Of a DNA stretch of 64,000 nt, positions 46,771-55,833 are shown one piece after another. Made by a program: the position numbers and the translations under genes. Position 1 is the stretch's first letter; every line of letters begins with the position of its first letter. Below the pieces are notes generated by a model, which did not search any database, had not been told where the DNA came from, and saw only the letters and a program-made list of their open reading frames with translations. Location: assembly GCF_020687695.1 (NCBI RefSeq), contig NZ_JAJEWL010000002.1, positions 1 through 64,000 on the forward strand. Direction: 5' to 3'. The stretch comes from Pusillimonas sp. MFBS29 (GTDB lineage: Bacteria > Pseudomonadota > Gammaproteobacteria > Burkholderiales > Burkholderiaceae_B).

Positions 46771-46829
46771 GGAGTCAAAGCAAATAAGGCGACAAACACA
46801 TGGCGCCTTACACAAGGAGACCTGTCATC

Positions 46830-47822
46830 ATGTATGCGCAGCTTGTTGAAACCGGCGTCAAAAGTGTCCGTTCCGCCGATGAATTGTCCGGGCCCGAGAA
46901 AATTTTCCAGCAGCGTATCGACGAAGGCGTACGCATAGAGCCTAAAGACTGGATGCCCGAGGCCTACCGCAAAACGCTGATCCGGCAAATTTCCCAGCAC
47001 GCCCATTCCGAAATCGTTGGCATGCTGCCGGAAGGCAACTGGATTACCCGCGCGCCCACCCTGAAACGCAAAGCCATTTTGCTGGCCAAGGTACAAGACG
47101 AAGCCGGCCATGGCCTGTATCTTTACAGTGCCGCCGAGACCCTGGGCGTTTCGCGCGATGATCTGGTCGATGATCTGCATTCCGGCAAGGCGAAGTATTC
47201 CAGCATCTTCAATTACCCCACACTGACCTGGGCCGATATCGGCATGATAGGCTGGCTGGTCGACGGCTCGGCCATCATCAACCAGATTCCGCTGTGCCGC
47301 TGCTCCTACGGCCCTTACGCGCGTGCCATGGTGCGGGTCTGCAAGGAAGAATCCTTTCATCAGCGCCAGGGCTACGACCTGCTCATACAAATGTGCCTGC
47401 ACGGCACACAGGCGCAAAAAGACATGTGCCAGGATGCCTTGAACCGGTGGTGGTGGCCTGCGCTCATGATGTTCGGTCCTTCCGACGCCGACTCCCCCAA
47501 CAGCGCGCAGTCCATGCAATGGCGCATCAAGCTGTTCTCCAACGACGAGCTGCGTCAGAAGATGGTGGACCAGACTGTGCCACAGGCCGATTATCTGGGC
47601 CTGAAGGTGCCCGATCCCGATCTCCGCTGGAACCCCGATACCGGCCACTACGATTTCGGCGAGATCGACTGGGCAGAGTTCTATTCGGTCATCAAGGGAA
47701 ATGGTCCCTGCAATCGTGAACGCTTGGCCGCACGCGTCAGCGCCCACGAAGAAGGGCAGTGGGTCAGGGATGCTTTTTCTGCCTACGCCGACAAACACCA
47801 GGCTGCGCAGGCAGTCGCCTGA
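46830..47822 (+). CDS. paaA: phenylacetyl-CoA epoxidase subunit A
   Basis: The 330-residue di-iron subunit has [20 protein letters not shown] near residue 93 (Glu, His ligands) and [20 protein letters not shown] near 172 (Glu, His ligands), with the substrate region [16 protein letters not shown]. It epoxidises the ring of phenylacetyl-CoA with O2. I start at 46830 after AAGGAGACC. It heads paaABCDE. Confidence 0.97.
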   Translation: MYAQLVETGVKSVRSADELSGPEKIFQQRIDEGVRIEPKDWMPEAYRKTLIRQISQHAHSEIVGMLPEGNWITRAPTLKRKAILLAKVQDEAGHGLYLYSAAETLGVSRDDLVDDLHSGKAKYSSIFNYPTLTWADIGMIGWLVDGSAIINQIPLCRCSYGPYARAMVRVCKEESFHQRQGYDLLIQMCLHGTQAQKDMCQDALNRWWWPALMMFGPSDADSPNSAQSMQWRIKLFSNDELRQKMVDQTVPQADYLGLKVPDPDLRWNPDTGHYDFGEIDWAEFYSVIKGNGPCNRERLAARVSAHEEGQWVRDAFSAYADKHQAAQAVA

Positions 47823-47887
47823 TTGCACTCACATTTGTTTATAGCAATTGCCGGGCGGCCAATCTGGCACGGCAAAGGAGACAAAAC

Positions 47888-48175
47888 ATGACTAAAAAAA
47901 CATGGCCGTTGTGGGAAGTATTCATACGCAGCCAGCACGGCCTGGCGCACAAGCATGTCGGCAGCCTGCATGCATCTGATGCGGAAATGGCTATCAATAA
48001 TGCGCGTGATGTGTACACCCGCCGCAACGAGGGTCTGAGCATCTGGGTGGTCAGGGCGGCCGATATCGTGGCCAGCAGCCCGGACGACAAGCAGCCTTTG
48101 TTCGAGCCGGCCAACAGCAAGGTCTACCGTCATCCGACCTTCTTCCCCATGCCTGAAGAAATCAAGCACATGTAA
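47888..48175 (+). CDS. paaB: phenylacetyl-CoA epoxidase subunit B
   Basis: The 95-residue protein, KKTWPLWEVFIRSQHGLAHK, with SLHASDAEMAINNARDVYTR and EGLSIWVVRAADI, matches PaaB, which bridges PaaAC heterodimers. I start at 47888, right after AAAGGAGACAAAAC; longer frames reach back into paaA. Confidence 0.97.
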   Translation: MTKKTWPLWEVFIRSQHGLAHKHVGSLHASDAEMAINNARDVYTRRNEGLSIWVVRAADIVASSPDDKQPLFEPANSKVYRHPTFFPMPEEIKHM

Positions 48176-48186
48176 GAGACCATCCT

Positions 48187-48951
48187 ATGAATCAAGCCTT
48201 GTTTGAATACTCGCTGCGCATGGGTGACACCACACTGGTGCTGGCGCAGCGCCTGTCCGAATGGACGGGTCATGGCCCGGCCCTGGAAGAAGACCTTGCC
48301 ATGACCAATGTCTCGCTCGATCTGCTTGGCCAGGCCCGGATGTGGCTGACACTGGCCGGCGAAATCGAAGGCGCCGGGCGCGACGAAGACCAGCTGGCCT
48401 ATTTGCGCGATGCGCATCAGTACCGCAATTATTTGCTGGTAGAGCGCGACAACGGCCATTACGGCAATACCATCGCACGCCAGTATCTTTTCGATGTATG
48501 GCATTACCTGTTACTGCAGCAACTCTGTACCTCTAGCGATGAGCGCATCGCCGCCATCGCAGAAAAATCCATCAAGGAAGTGGGCTATCACGTCCGGCGC
48601 TCTACCGATATCCTGGTACGGCTGGGCGATGGCACGACTGATAGCCACGACCGCATGCAAAGCGCAATCGACGATGCCTGGCGTTTCTGTGGCGAGCTGT
48701 TCATCGATGACGACCTGACGCTCGCCATGGCCGGGCGGAAGTTCGCCCCAACGCATGCCAGCCTGCGCCCGGTCTGGCTCGAGCACGTGCAGGCCACGCT
48801 GGCCGAAGCCACGCTGCGCATGCCCGAGCCCGATGAAGCCATGCATCCTGCCTACACAGGTGGCGTAAACGGGCGCCACACCGAGGCACTGGGTTATTTG
48901 CTGGCCGAAATGCAGCACCTGCAGCGTGCCTATCCAGGAGCAGCGTGGTGA
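48187..48951 (+). CDS. paaC: phenylacetyl-CoA epoxidase subunit C
   Basis: The 254-residue ferritin-like protein has LFEYSLRMGDTTLVLAQRLS, DLAMTNVSLDLLGQARMWLT and KEVGYHVRRSTDILVRLGDG. PaaC supports PaaA structurally and does not itself carry a working di-iron site. It overlaps paaD by GTGA. Confidence 0.97.
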   Translation: MNQALFEYSLRMGDTTLVLAQRLSEWTGHGPALEEDLAMTNVSLDLLGQARMWLTLAGEIEGAGRDEDQLAYLRDAHQYRNYLLVERDNGHYGNTIARQYLFDVWHYLLLQQLCTSSDERIAAIAEKSIKEVGYHVRRSTDILVRLGDGTTDSHDRMQSAIDDAWRFCGELFIDDDLTLAMAGRKFAPTHASLRPVWLEHVQATLAEATLRMPEPDEAMHPAYTGGVNGRHTEALGYLLAEMQHLQRAYPGAAW

Positions 48952-49457
48952 ACGCCGTTGTCCAGCGGCCTGGTACCGACCAGCTCATGAGCTGGCTGGC
49001 CACCGTGTCCGATCCCGAGATTCCTGTGCTGTCCATCGTCGACCTGGGCCTGGTGCGCAAGCTGGACTGGGAGGGTGACACCTGTGTCGTCACGATTACG
49101 CCCACTTATTCCGGCTGTCCTGCCATGCAGGAAATTCAGACAGGCATCCGCGATGTCTTGCAGGCCCAGGGCGTGCAACAGTTGCGCATCGATACCCAGC
49201 TGTCGCCGGCCTGGACCACCGACTGGATGACTCAGCGGGGTCGCGAGCAGTTGCAGGGCTATGGCATAGCGCCGCCCGCCGAACGGGCAATCAATATTTC
49301 GGGCCTGACGCGCAGGACCCACGACGTTGTCGTTGCCTGCCCCCTGTGCGGCTCGGATCATACCCGGGTCATCAGCCAGTTTGGCTCCACGGCCTGCAAG
49401 GCGCTATACCGCTGCCAGGCTTGTGGCGAACCTTTCGATTACTTCAAGGCGCACTGA
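48948..49457 (+). CDS. paaD: phenylacetate pathway Fe-S maturation protein PaaD
   Basis: The 169-residue protein has a DUF59 domain (VSDPEIPVLSIVDLGLVRKL; TPTYSGCPAMQEIQTGIRDV) and a C-terminal zinc ribbon (VACPLCGSDHTRVIS; LYRCQACGEPFDYFK). It helps assemble the Fe-S cluster of PaaE. Two GTG codons at 48945 and 48948 are possible; I prefer 48948 for spacing to AGGAG and the GTGA overlap. Confidence 0.95.
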   Translation: MNAVVQRPGTDQLMSWLATVSDPEIPVLSIVDLGLVRKLDWEGDTCVVTITPTYSGCPAMQEIQTGIRDVLQAQGVQQLRIDTQLSPAWTTDWMTQRGREQLQGYGIAPPAERAINISGLTRRTHDVVVACPLCGSDHTRVISQFGSTACKALYRCQACGEPFDYFKAH

Positions 49458-49458
49458 G

Positions 49459-50541
49459 ATGAATAAATTCTATCCGCTGAAAGTCAGTTCGGTTGCCCGA
49501 AATACGCGTGATGCCGTCGTGGTGACCTTCGATGTGCCCGGCGACTTGCACGACAAGTTTGCCTTCAGGCCAGGGCAGTACCTGACCTTGCGCACGCAAC
49601 TGGATGGCCAGGAATTACGACGCTCTTATTCGATCTGCGCGGCGCCAGGCGACCGTCAGCTAAGAGTCGCCATCAAGCGTTTGAACGATGGCGCATTTTC
49701 CAGTTGGGCCAACGAGCATCTGGTCGACGGCCTGTCGCTGGACGTCATGCCGCCCGACGGTCACTTCACGCTCGATTTTGCCGCAGAGCATGCCCGCAAC
49801 TACGTGGCATTCGCGGTAGGCAGCGGCATTACTCCCATACTGTCCCTGATCAAGACTGCGCTGGAAACCGAGCCAGACAGTACCTTCACATTGTTCTTTG
49901 GCAACCGGGCTTCGTCCGCAGTGCTGTTTCGTGAAGAAATAGAAGATCTGAAAAGCCGCTATATGCAGCGCTTTTCCCTGGTCTATGTCATGAGTCGTGA
50001 ACACCAGGACATAGACCTGTTCAACGGTCGCCTCGATGGCCCCAAGGTCGAGCAGCTGCTTACGCTCTGGCTGGACCCTTCGTCCATAGACTATGCCTTT
50101 GTTTGCGGCCCGCAAGACATGACCGAGTCCGTCACACAGGCCCTGCAGGCCAAGGGCGTGGATAAATCCCGCATCAAGTTCGAGCTGTTCGGTTCGCCCA
50201 GTGGCGCACGTTCGCTGCGTACCGGCCACGATGCACGCAAGGCACCGGGCAAAGAGCAGTGTCAGGTAACGGTGGTGTACGAAGGTGTTACCCGCACGCT
50301 GACGATCGCCAAGAACAAAGACAGTGTGCTCGACTCGGCGCTGGCGCAGGGCCTGGAGCTGCCGTATTCGTGCAAGGGCGGGGTCTGTTCGTCGTGTCGG
50401 TGCAAGGTCATTGAAGGCGAAGTCGACATGGATGCCAATTTTGCCCTCGAAGATTACGAGGTCCGGCAGGGCTTTGTGCTCAGTTGCCAAAGCTTCCCCG
50501 TGACCGATACCTTGCGTATCGACTTTGACCAGGAAACCTGA
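49459..50541 (+). CDS. paaE: phenylacetyl-CoA epoxidase reductase subunit E
   Basis: The 360-residue reductase has the FAD motif LRRSYSICAAPGDRQLRVAI near residue 55, an NAD(P) domain (GSGITPILSLIKTALETEPD near 117; FVCGPQDMTESVTQALQAKG near 213) and a plant-type [2Fe-2S] domain with LPYSCKGGVCSSCRCKVIEG near 305. It feeds electrons from NADPH to PaaA. I start at 49459, two bases after the paaD stop. Confidence 0.97.
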   Translation: MNKFYPLKVSSVARNTRDAVVVTFDVPGDLHDKFAFRPGQYLTLRTQLDGQELRRSYSICAAPGDRQLRVAIKRLNDGAFSSWANEHLVDGLSLDVMPPDGHFTLDFAAEHARNYVAFAVGSGITPILSLIKTALETEPDSTFTLFFGNRASSAVLFREEIEDLKSRYMQRFSLVYVMSREHQDIDLFNGRLDGPKVEQLLTLWLDPSSIDYAFVCGPQDMTESVTQALQAKGVDKSRIKFELFGSPSGARSLRTGHDARKAPGKEQCQVTVVYEGVTRTLTIAKNKDSVLDSALAQGLELPYSCKGGVCSSCRCKVIEGEVDMDANFALEDYEVRQGFVLSCQSFPVTDTLRIDFDQET

Positions 50542-50646
50542 TCACAGACCAGGGGCTATCCCTATCGTCATCGTGGTTTTTAATTTAAATTTGAATAATG
50601 CTGAAAACGCCCTGGAGCGGGGCGGTATATCCAAGGAGCCATCATA
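50542..50646 (+). promoter_or_regulatory. paaE-paaN gap with repeated paa motif
   Basis: AT-rich stretch TTTAATTTAAATTTGAATAA holds TTAAATTTGA (50585-50594), identical to the motif before paaA. It suggests a second PaaX-controlled promoter for paaN-paaG-paaI-paaK. CAAGGAG lies before the paaN GTG. Confidence 0.45.
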
Positions 50647-52311
50647 GTGTCCATAGATTTTTTCCAGACCCACCAGGCCGTGCTCGAGCAGGCGGTCGCA
50701 GCCGCTGCCACGCGTGGCTACTGGAGCCCGTTTTCCGAATCCCCCAGCCCCCGTGCATACGGTGAAACGGCAAACGATGATGGCCAGGCCGCCTTCCAGG
50801 CCTATCGCGACAATGACTTCCCCCTGCAACAGAATGGCGCCGCCGGTACGACCGGCGCCGAGGTATCCCCGTTTGGTTTTGCACTGGGCGTGCGTTATCC
50901 CCGGGTTCCCGCCGCCGCCTTGATTGAAAACTCGGAAAAGGCACTGGCTTCCTGGCGTGAAGCCGGCCCGCAGGCGTGGGCAGGTGTGGCGCTGGAAATT
51001 CTGCACCGTCTGAATCAGCGCAGCTTCGAAGTGGCGTATGCCGTGCAGCATACAACCGGGCAGGGCTTCATGATGGCCTTCCAGGCCGGGGGTCCGCATG
51101 CTCAAGACCGTGGCCTGGAGGCCGTGGCCTATGCCTGGCAGGAAATGGCGCGTATTCCGGGTCTGGTCAGTTGGGAAAAGCCGCAGGGCAAACATGATCC
51201 CATCAAGATGCAAAAGCGATTTACCGTGGTGCCGCGTGGTATCAGCCTGGTAATCGGTTGTGCAACATTTCCCACCTGGAATGGCTATCCCGGCCTGTTT
51301 GCCAGTCTGGCGACTGGCAACACGCTGATCGTGAAGCCGCATCCCGGGGCGATTCTGCCGCTGGCCATTACCGTAAAGATTGCACGTGAAGTGTTGTCAG
51401 AAGCTGGATTTGACCCCGACGTCGTTCAGCTGGCGGCACATCCGGCAGATGACGACACAGCCCAGCAACTGGCGCTTAACCCTTCAGTCAGGCTTATCGA
51501 TTTCACAGGCAGCAGTGCCAATGGCAACTGGCTCGAGCAAAACGCACGCCAGGCGCAAGTCTATACCGAGAAAGCAGGCGTAAACCAGGTCATCATCGAC
51601 TCGGTCGAAGACTTCAAGGGGGTGGCGCGTAACCTGGCATTTTCGTTTGCCCTGTATTCCGGCCAGATGTGCACGGCGCCGCAAAACGTCTATGTTCCCC
51701 GCGATGGCATCAAAACAGCAGATGGCCACATGAGCTTCGACGAGGTTGCCGCGGGTCTGGCCCAGGCTGTGGAAAAGCTGGTGGCTGATCCGGCCCGGGC
51801 GGTCGAGATTACCGGTGCGATACAGAATGATGGCGTGACGAAGCGGATAGACGAGGCCCGGGCGTTAGGCTTGCCTGTATTGTGCGACAGCCAGTCGCTG
51901 GCGCATCCTCAGTTTGAACATGCCAACGTGCGCAGCCCGCTGTTGCTCAAGACCGATGTCGCCAATCCGGTCATCCAGCGCGAGTGGTTTGGTCCTATCG
52001 TCTTTATAGTCGCTACCGATTCCACCGAAAACAGCATACAGGTGGCCCGTCAAACCGTCATCGATCATGGCGCCCTGACACTTGCCGCTTATGCAACCGA
52101 TCCCGCCGTGCTCGAGCAGGCACGCAAGGCGGCCGAGCAGGCCGGTGTCTCGCTGTCGCTGAACCTGACCGGGGCCGTCTTTGTGAATCAGACTGCGGCC
52201 TTCAGCGATTTCCATGGCACAGGAGCCAACCCTGCTGCAAATGCCGCGTTGTCCGATACGGCCTATGTGGCCAATCGTTTCCGTGTCGTGCAAACGCGCT
52301 GGCACGCCTAA
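50647..52311 (+). CDS. paaN: aldehyde dehydrogenase PaaN
   Basis: The 554-residue protein starts with GTG and has the aldehyde dehydrogenase pattern: TFPTWNGYPGLFASLATGNT near residue 202, IDFTGSSANGNWLE near 285 and the active-site Cys in LYSGQMCTAPQNVYVPRDG near 345. PaaN oxidises the semialdehyde formed when oxepin-CoA is opened. It lacks the C-terminal MaoC-like hydrolase domain of E. coli PaaZ (681 residues), so ring opening needs a separate hydrolase not seen here. Confidence 0.93.
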   Translation: MSIDFFQTHQAVLEQAVAAAATRGYWSPFSESPSPRAYGETANDDGQAAFQAYRDNDFPLQQNGAAGTTGAEVSPFGFALGVRYPRVPAAALIENSEKALASWREAGPQAWAGVALEILHRLNQRSFEVAYAVQHTTGQGFMMAFQAGGPHAQDRGLEAVAYAWQEMARIPGLVSWEKPQGKHDPIKMQKRFTVVPRGISLVIGCATFPTWNGYPGLFASLATGNTLIVKPHPGAILPLAITVKIAREVLSEAGFDPDVVQLAAHPADDDTAQQLALNPSVRLIDFTGSSANGNWLEQNARQAQVYTEKAGVNQVIIDSVEDFKGVARNLAFSFALYSGQMCTAPQNVYVPRDGIKTADGHMSFDEVAAGLAQAVEKLVADPARAVEITGAIQNDGVTKRIDEARALGLPVLCDSQSLAHPQFEHANVRSPLLLKTDVANPVIQREWFGPIVFIVATDSTENSIQVARQTVIDHGALTLAAYATDPAVLEQARKAAEQAGVSLSLNLTGAVFVNQTAAFSDFHGTGANPAANAALSDTAYVANRFRVVQTRWHA

Positions 52312-52331
52312 CCGTCAATCCCGGAGACTTC

Positions 52332-53114
52332 ATGACATATCAGAATATTGAATTCAGCCTCAGTCAGGGCATAGCCCGTGTAGCGTTGAATCGCCCCGAT
52401 AAGTTGAACAGTTTCACTTCAGAGATGCACAGGGAATTGGCTGATGCTCTGGATCAGGTCGAGTCCCAGGGCGCGCGCGTACTGGTGCTGACCGGAAACG
52501 GGCGGGGTTTTTGTGCCGGCCAGGATCTTTCCGCCAAGGAAATGAGTGCCGACAAGGTGGATCTGGGTGACACCATAGAAAAATACTACGCGCCACTGGT
52601 GCGTCGTCTGCATGCATTGCCCATGCCCGTGTTAGTCGGGGTGAATGGTGTGGCAGCAGGTGCAGGTGCCAATTTGGCACTGGCCGGCGACATCGTCATT
52701 GCCAGGCAAAGTGCCAGTTTCATTCAGGCCTTCTGCCGGCTGGGACTGCTGCCCGATACGGCCGGCACCTATGTCCTGCCCAGGCTGGTTGGCCGGGCAA
52801 AGGCAATGGGGCTTTCCTTGCTGGGCGACAAGCTCAGCGCACAGCAGGCGCAAGACTGGGGCCTGATCTGGGAGTGCGTGGCCGACGAGGATTTCGATGC
52901 CCGCCTCGATGAATTAGCCAGGCATTTTGCGAGCGCACCGACCAAGGGGCTGGCCTATACCAAGAAGGCATTGAATGAAAGCCTGGGCAATACGCTGGAT
53001 CAGCAACTCGATCTCGAGCGTGATCTGATGCGCGAATTGGGCAACAGCCACGATTATGCAGAAGGGGTAGCAGCCTTCCTCGAGCGGCGTCCCGCAGTAT
53101 TCAAGGGGCAATGA
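52332..53114 (+). CDS. paaG: ring-1,2-epoxyphenylacetyl-CoA isomerase
   Basis: The 260-residue crotonase has LNRPDKLNSFTSEMHRELAD near residue 20, the oxyanion loop LTGNGRGFCAGQDLSAKEM near 55 and GVNGVAAGAGANLALAGDIV near 105. The active Asp of PaaG is plausible in CRLGLLPDTAGTYVLPRLVG. It turns the epoxide into oxepin-CoA. I start at 52332; the frame's longer upstream part is inside paaN. No paaF is present. Confidence 0.92.
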   Translation: MTYQNIEFSLSQGIARVALNRPDKLNSFTSEMHRELADALDQVESQGARVLVLTGNGRGFCAGQDLSAKEMSADKVDLGDTIEKYYAPLVRRLHALPMPVLVGVNGVAAGAGANLALAGDIVIARQSASFIQAFCRLGLLPDTAGTYVLPRLVGRAKAMGLSLLGDKLSAQQAQDWGLIWECVADEDFDARLDELARHFASAPTKGLAYTKKALNESLGNTLDQQLDLERDLMRELGNSHDYAEGVAAFLERRPAVFKGQ

Positions 53115-53590
53115 TGAACTCTTCCGCTCCAGATGTTCAAGACGTGAACGCGAATACTTTGCCCGATGATCCTCAGGCCCTGGCTGAACTTACTGCGCAA
53201 ACCATGTACGCCGGGGACCAGGCATCGCAGGCCCTGGGTGCACAAGTTGTGTCGGTTGCGCCCGGCAAGGCCAGTATGAGCATGACCGTGCGCAGCGATA
53301 TGCTGAACGGGCACAAGACCTGTCATGGCGGTTTTATTTTTGCATTGGCCGACAGTGCTTTTGCGTTTGCCTGCAATTCACGTAATGCCGTAACCGTCGC
53401 GTCGGGCTGCACCATAGATTTTCTGGCACCTGCCTTCGAGGGCGATGTGCTGACGGCACGCGCGGATGAATATTCGCTGGCCGGCCGTACCGGTGTCTAC
53501 GATGTTCATGTCAGCAAGCAGGACGGCACACGTGTTGCGGTTTTTCGTGGGCGTTCGTATCGCATCAAGGGCCAGGTGGTCGAGACCTGA
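53111..53590 (+). CDS. paaI: hydroxyphenylacetyl-CoA thioesterase PaaI
   Basis: The 159-residue hot-dog thioesterase has DMLNGHKTCHGGFIFALADS near residue 60 (the conserved HGG and Asp) and YDVHVSKQDGTRVAVFRGRS near the end. PaaI removes dead-end CoA esters so CoA is not trapped. ATG codons at 53111 and 53114 both overlap the paaG stop; which is used is unclear. Confidence 0.94.
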   Translation: MMNSSAPDVQDVNANTLPDDPQALAELTAQTMYAGDQASQALGAQVVSVAPGKASMSMTVRSDMLNGHKTCHGGFIFALADSAFAFACNSRNAVTVASGCTIDFLAPAFEGDVLTARADEYSLAGRTGVYDVHVSKQDGTRVAVFRGRSYRIKGQVVET

Positions 53591-53669
53591 CCACCCGGCA
53601 TATGTGCGCCGGATATCGGCGCACGACCAACCATTTACCTGTCAAGAAGATAAAAAGTAGGAGACAACC

Positions 53670-54986
53670 ATGTCAGAAGCCAAATCGTCGCACGCCGGAC
53701 GGGACGCTATCGAGCACGCGAGCGTGGACGAGTTGCGCAGCTTGCAACTCGAACGCATGAAGTGGTCGCTGTCGCACGCTTACGATAATGTGCCGCATTA
53801 CCGGAATGCCTTCGACAAGGCTGGTGTGCATCCATCTGACCTGAAGCAGCTTTCGGATCTGTCGCGGTTTCCACTAACCGCCAAGCAGGATCTGCGTGAT
53901 AACTATCCCTTCAGGATGTTTGCCGTACCACGCGAGCAGATTGTGCGCATACATGCTTCCAGCGGTACTACCGGCAAGCCCACGGTAGTGGGCTATACAG
54001 CCAGGGATATTGATAACTGGGCTGATCTGGTTGCACGCTCTATCTGGGCATCGGGCGGTCGGCCTGGCGACATCGTGCATGTGGCGTACGGCTATGGCTT
54101 GTTCACCGGTGGTCTGGGGGCACACTATGGTGCCGAGAAACTGGGTTGCAGCGTTGTGCCGATGTCGGGCGGGCAAACCGAGAAGCAGGTGCAGCTGATA
54201 CGTGACTTCGAGCCGTCCGTAATCATGGTGACGCCTTCCTATTTCTGCAACATCATCGAGGAGATGGAGCGCCAGGGCATGGATCCCTCTGCCAGTTCCC
54301 TGCGCATCGGTATTTTCGGGGCCGAGCCCTGGACGGGGCAGATGCGCCAGGATATTGAGAAACGCACGGGCATTGATGCGCTGGACATCTATGGTCTGTC
54401 AGAGGTCATGGGGCCTGGCGTGGCGATGGAGTGTGTCGAGTCCAAGGATGGTCCTGTAGTCTGGGAGGATCATTTCTATCCGGAGATTATTGATCCGGTT
54501 ACGGGTGAGGTATTGCCTGACGGTCAAGAGGGTGAGCTGGTGTTTACGTCGCTGACCAAGGAAGGTATGCCGGTGATCCGTTATCGTACGCGTGATCTGA
54601 CGCGGTTGTTGCCGCCCACGTCGCGCAGTATGCGTCGTATCGACAAGATTACTGGTCGCAGCGACGATATGCTGATTGTCCGGGGTGTGAATCTGTTTCC
54701 GACACAGGTCGAGGAGGTGGTTCTGAAGATTCCCGAGCTGGCGGCGCAGTATCAGCTGGTGCTGACGCGTAGCGGTCATCTTGATGAGCTGGAGATTCTG
54801 ACTGAGGTGCGGCCTGAGTATGATCATCTGGGTGTGGCGCAGCGCGATGCGATTGCGAGCAAGCTGCAGCATGCGGTGAAAACATATATTGGTGTTTCGG
54901 CTCGGATTACGGTGCAGACGGCAGGGCAGGTGGAGCGCACGCTGACGGGCAAGGCGCGCCGGGTGCTTGATAAGCGGGCGCGGTGA
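53670..54986 (+). CDS. paaK: phenylacetate-CoA ligase
   Basis: The 438-residue adenylate-forming enzyme has the P-loop-like RIHASSGTTGKPTVVGYTAR near residue 91, YGLSEVMGPGVAMECVESKD near 240 and KITGRSDDMLIVRGVNLFPT near 325. It activates phenylacetate with ATP, the entry step of the pathway. GTAGGAGACAACC precedes the ATG. Codon use in the last ~500 bases turns noticeably more G/T-rich at third positions than in the paa genes before it. Confidence 0.96.
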   Translation: MSEAKSSHAGRDAIEHASVDELRSLQLERMKWSLSHAYDNVPHYRNAFDKAGVHPSDLKQLSDLSRFPLTAKQDLRDNYPFRMFAVPREQIVRIHASSGTTGKPTVVGYTARDIDNWADLVARSIWASGGRPGDIVHVAYGYGLFTGGLGAHYGAEKLGCSVVPMSGGQTEKQVQLIRDFEPSVIMVTPSYFCNIIEEMERQGMDPSASSLRIGIFGAEPWTGQMRQDIEKRTGIDALDIYGLSEVMGPGVAMECVESKDGPVVWEDHFYPEIIDPVTGEVLPDGQEGELVFTSLTKEGMPVIRYRTRDLTRLLPPTSRSMRRIDKITGRSDDMLIVRGVNLFPTQVEEVVLKIPELAAQYQLVLTRSGHLDELEILTEVRPEYDHLGVAQRDAIASKLQHAVKTYIGVSARITVQTAGQVERTLTGKARRVLDKRAR

Positions 54987-55047
54987 TCGTCGGGGTGTTT
55001 TCTGCTGGTCATCAGGCTGCTTTTGGCAGCCTTTTCAGTTTCTTAAG

Positions 55048-55273
55048 AAAGCCATGCGTATCAGGGGCCGTTCCGGCTTCACGCGCTATGTCCCTGGCTG
55101 CGCCAGGGATGCCCGGTTTATGGCTCGATGGCGAGGCGGCTGCGGAACTCGCCCGGTCGGGCCAGTGGCCCGACACCCGTCGGGCTCGAACAACCGCAGC
55201 CTTGCCTCCTCGCCATCGAGCCATAAACCGGCGTGCGCGAGGCGCCTCCACAGCCCCTGATACGCATGGCTTT
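55048..55273. repeat. 226-bp nested palindrome between paaK and acpS
   Basis: Outer arms AAAGCCATGCGTATCAGGGG (55048, 21 bp with the next C) and 55253-55273 are perfect complements. Inner arms at 55113-55136 and 55208-55231 (24 bp, CCGGTTTATGGCTCGATGGC...) are also perfect. A third pair GGCTGCGG/CCGCAGCC (55138, 55194) and local hairpins such as TCCCTGG-CTGCG-CCAGGGA (left) fill the rest. The remainder of 54987-55374 has no gene. Confidence 0.9.
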
Positions 55274-55374
55274 TTAGGATACTGAATAGTGGAAGGCTGC
55301 CAGCGTTGGGCCGGCCGTCACCGGCGCGCTTCCCGACAAGGTATCATTCAACGTTCCAGTAGTAGTGTGGGTGA

Positions 55375-55833
55375 ATGACGATGATGGATCCGGCGCAGGT
55401 GGGTGGGATAGCAGGGATAGGCATGGATTTGTTGCGCCTGGACCGTATCGAGCGCGTGTATGCGCTTTATGGCGACAAGTTCGTGCATCGCGTCCTGGGC
55501 CCGCAGGAAATTGAAAAGTTTCGACTGCGCAGCCAGCGTGATCCCCAGCGTGGCATACGCTATCTGGCTACCCGTTTTGCGGCCAAGGAAGCGTTTTCCA
55601 AGGCAATAGGCCTGGGTATGCGCAGCCCCATGGCGTGGTCCCGTATGCAGACCCTGAACGAGCCTGGCGGCAGGCCGGGCGTGAGGCTGTCCGAACCGTT
55701 GGCCAGCTGGTATGGCGAACGCTTTGGCAAGGCCCATGTTTCCGTGTCCGACGAAACTGATACAGTGGCGGCTTTTGTGATCGTCGAAGCATTGGGGCCA
55801 CTGCCCGAGAATTTAACGGAAATGAATCCATGA
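55375..55833 (+). CDS. acpS: holo-[acyl-carrier-protein] synthase
   Basis: The 152-residue protein has [20 protein letters not shown] near residue 10 (metal Asp in GxDL) and [20 protein letters not shown] near 62 (Glu-Ala-x-x-Lys). It attaches phosphopantetheine to ACP. Three nearby ATG codons (55375, 55381, 55384) make the exact start uncertain. It overlaps nagZ as ATGA. Confidence 0.95.
   Translation: MTMMDPAQVGGIAGIGMDLLRLDRIERVYALYGDKFVHRVLGPQEIEKFRLRSQRDPQRGIRYLATRFAAKEAFSKAIGLGMRSPMAWSRMQTLNEPGGRPGVRLSEPLASWYGERFGKAHVSVSDETDTVAAFVIVEALGPLPENLTEMNP

Noticed and set aside
54967-55285. Several ~60-100 codon frames in the palindrome after paaK
   Set aside because: They come in complementary pairs because of the inverted repeat and have no coding character.
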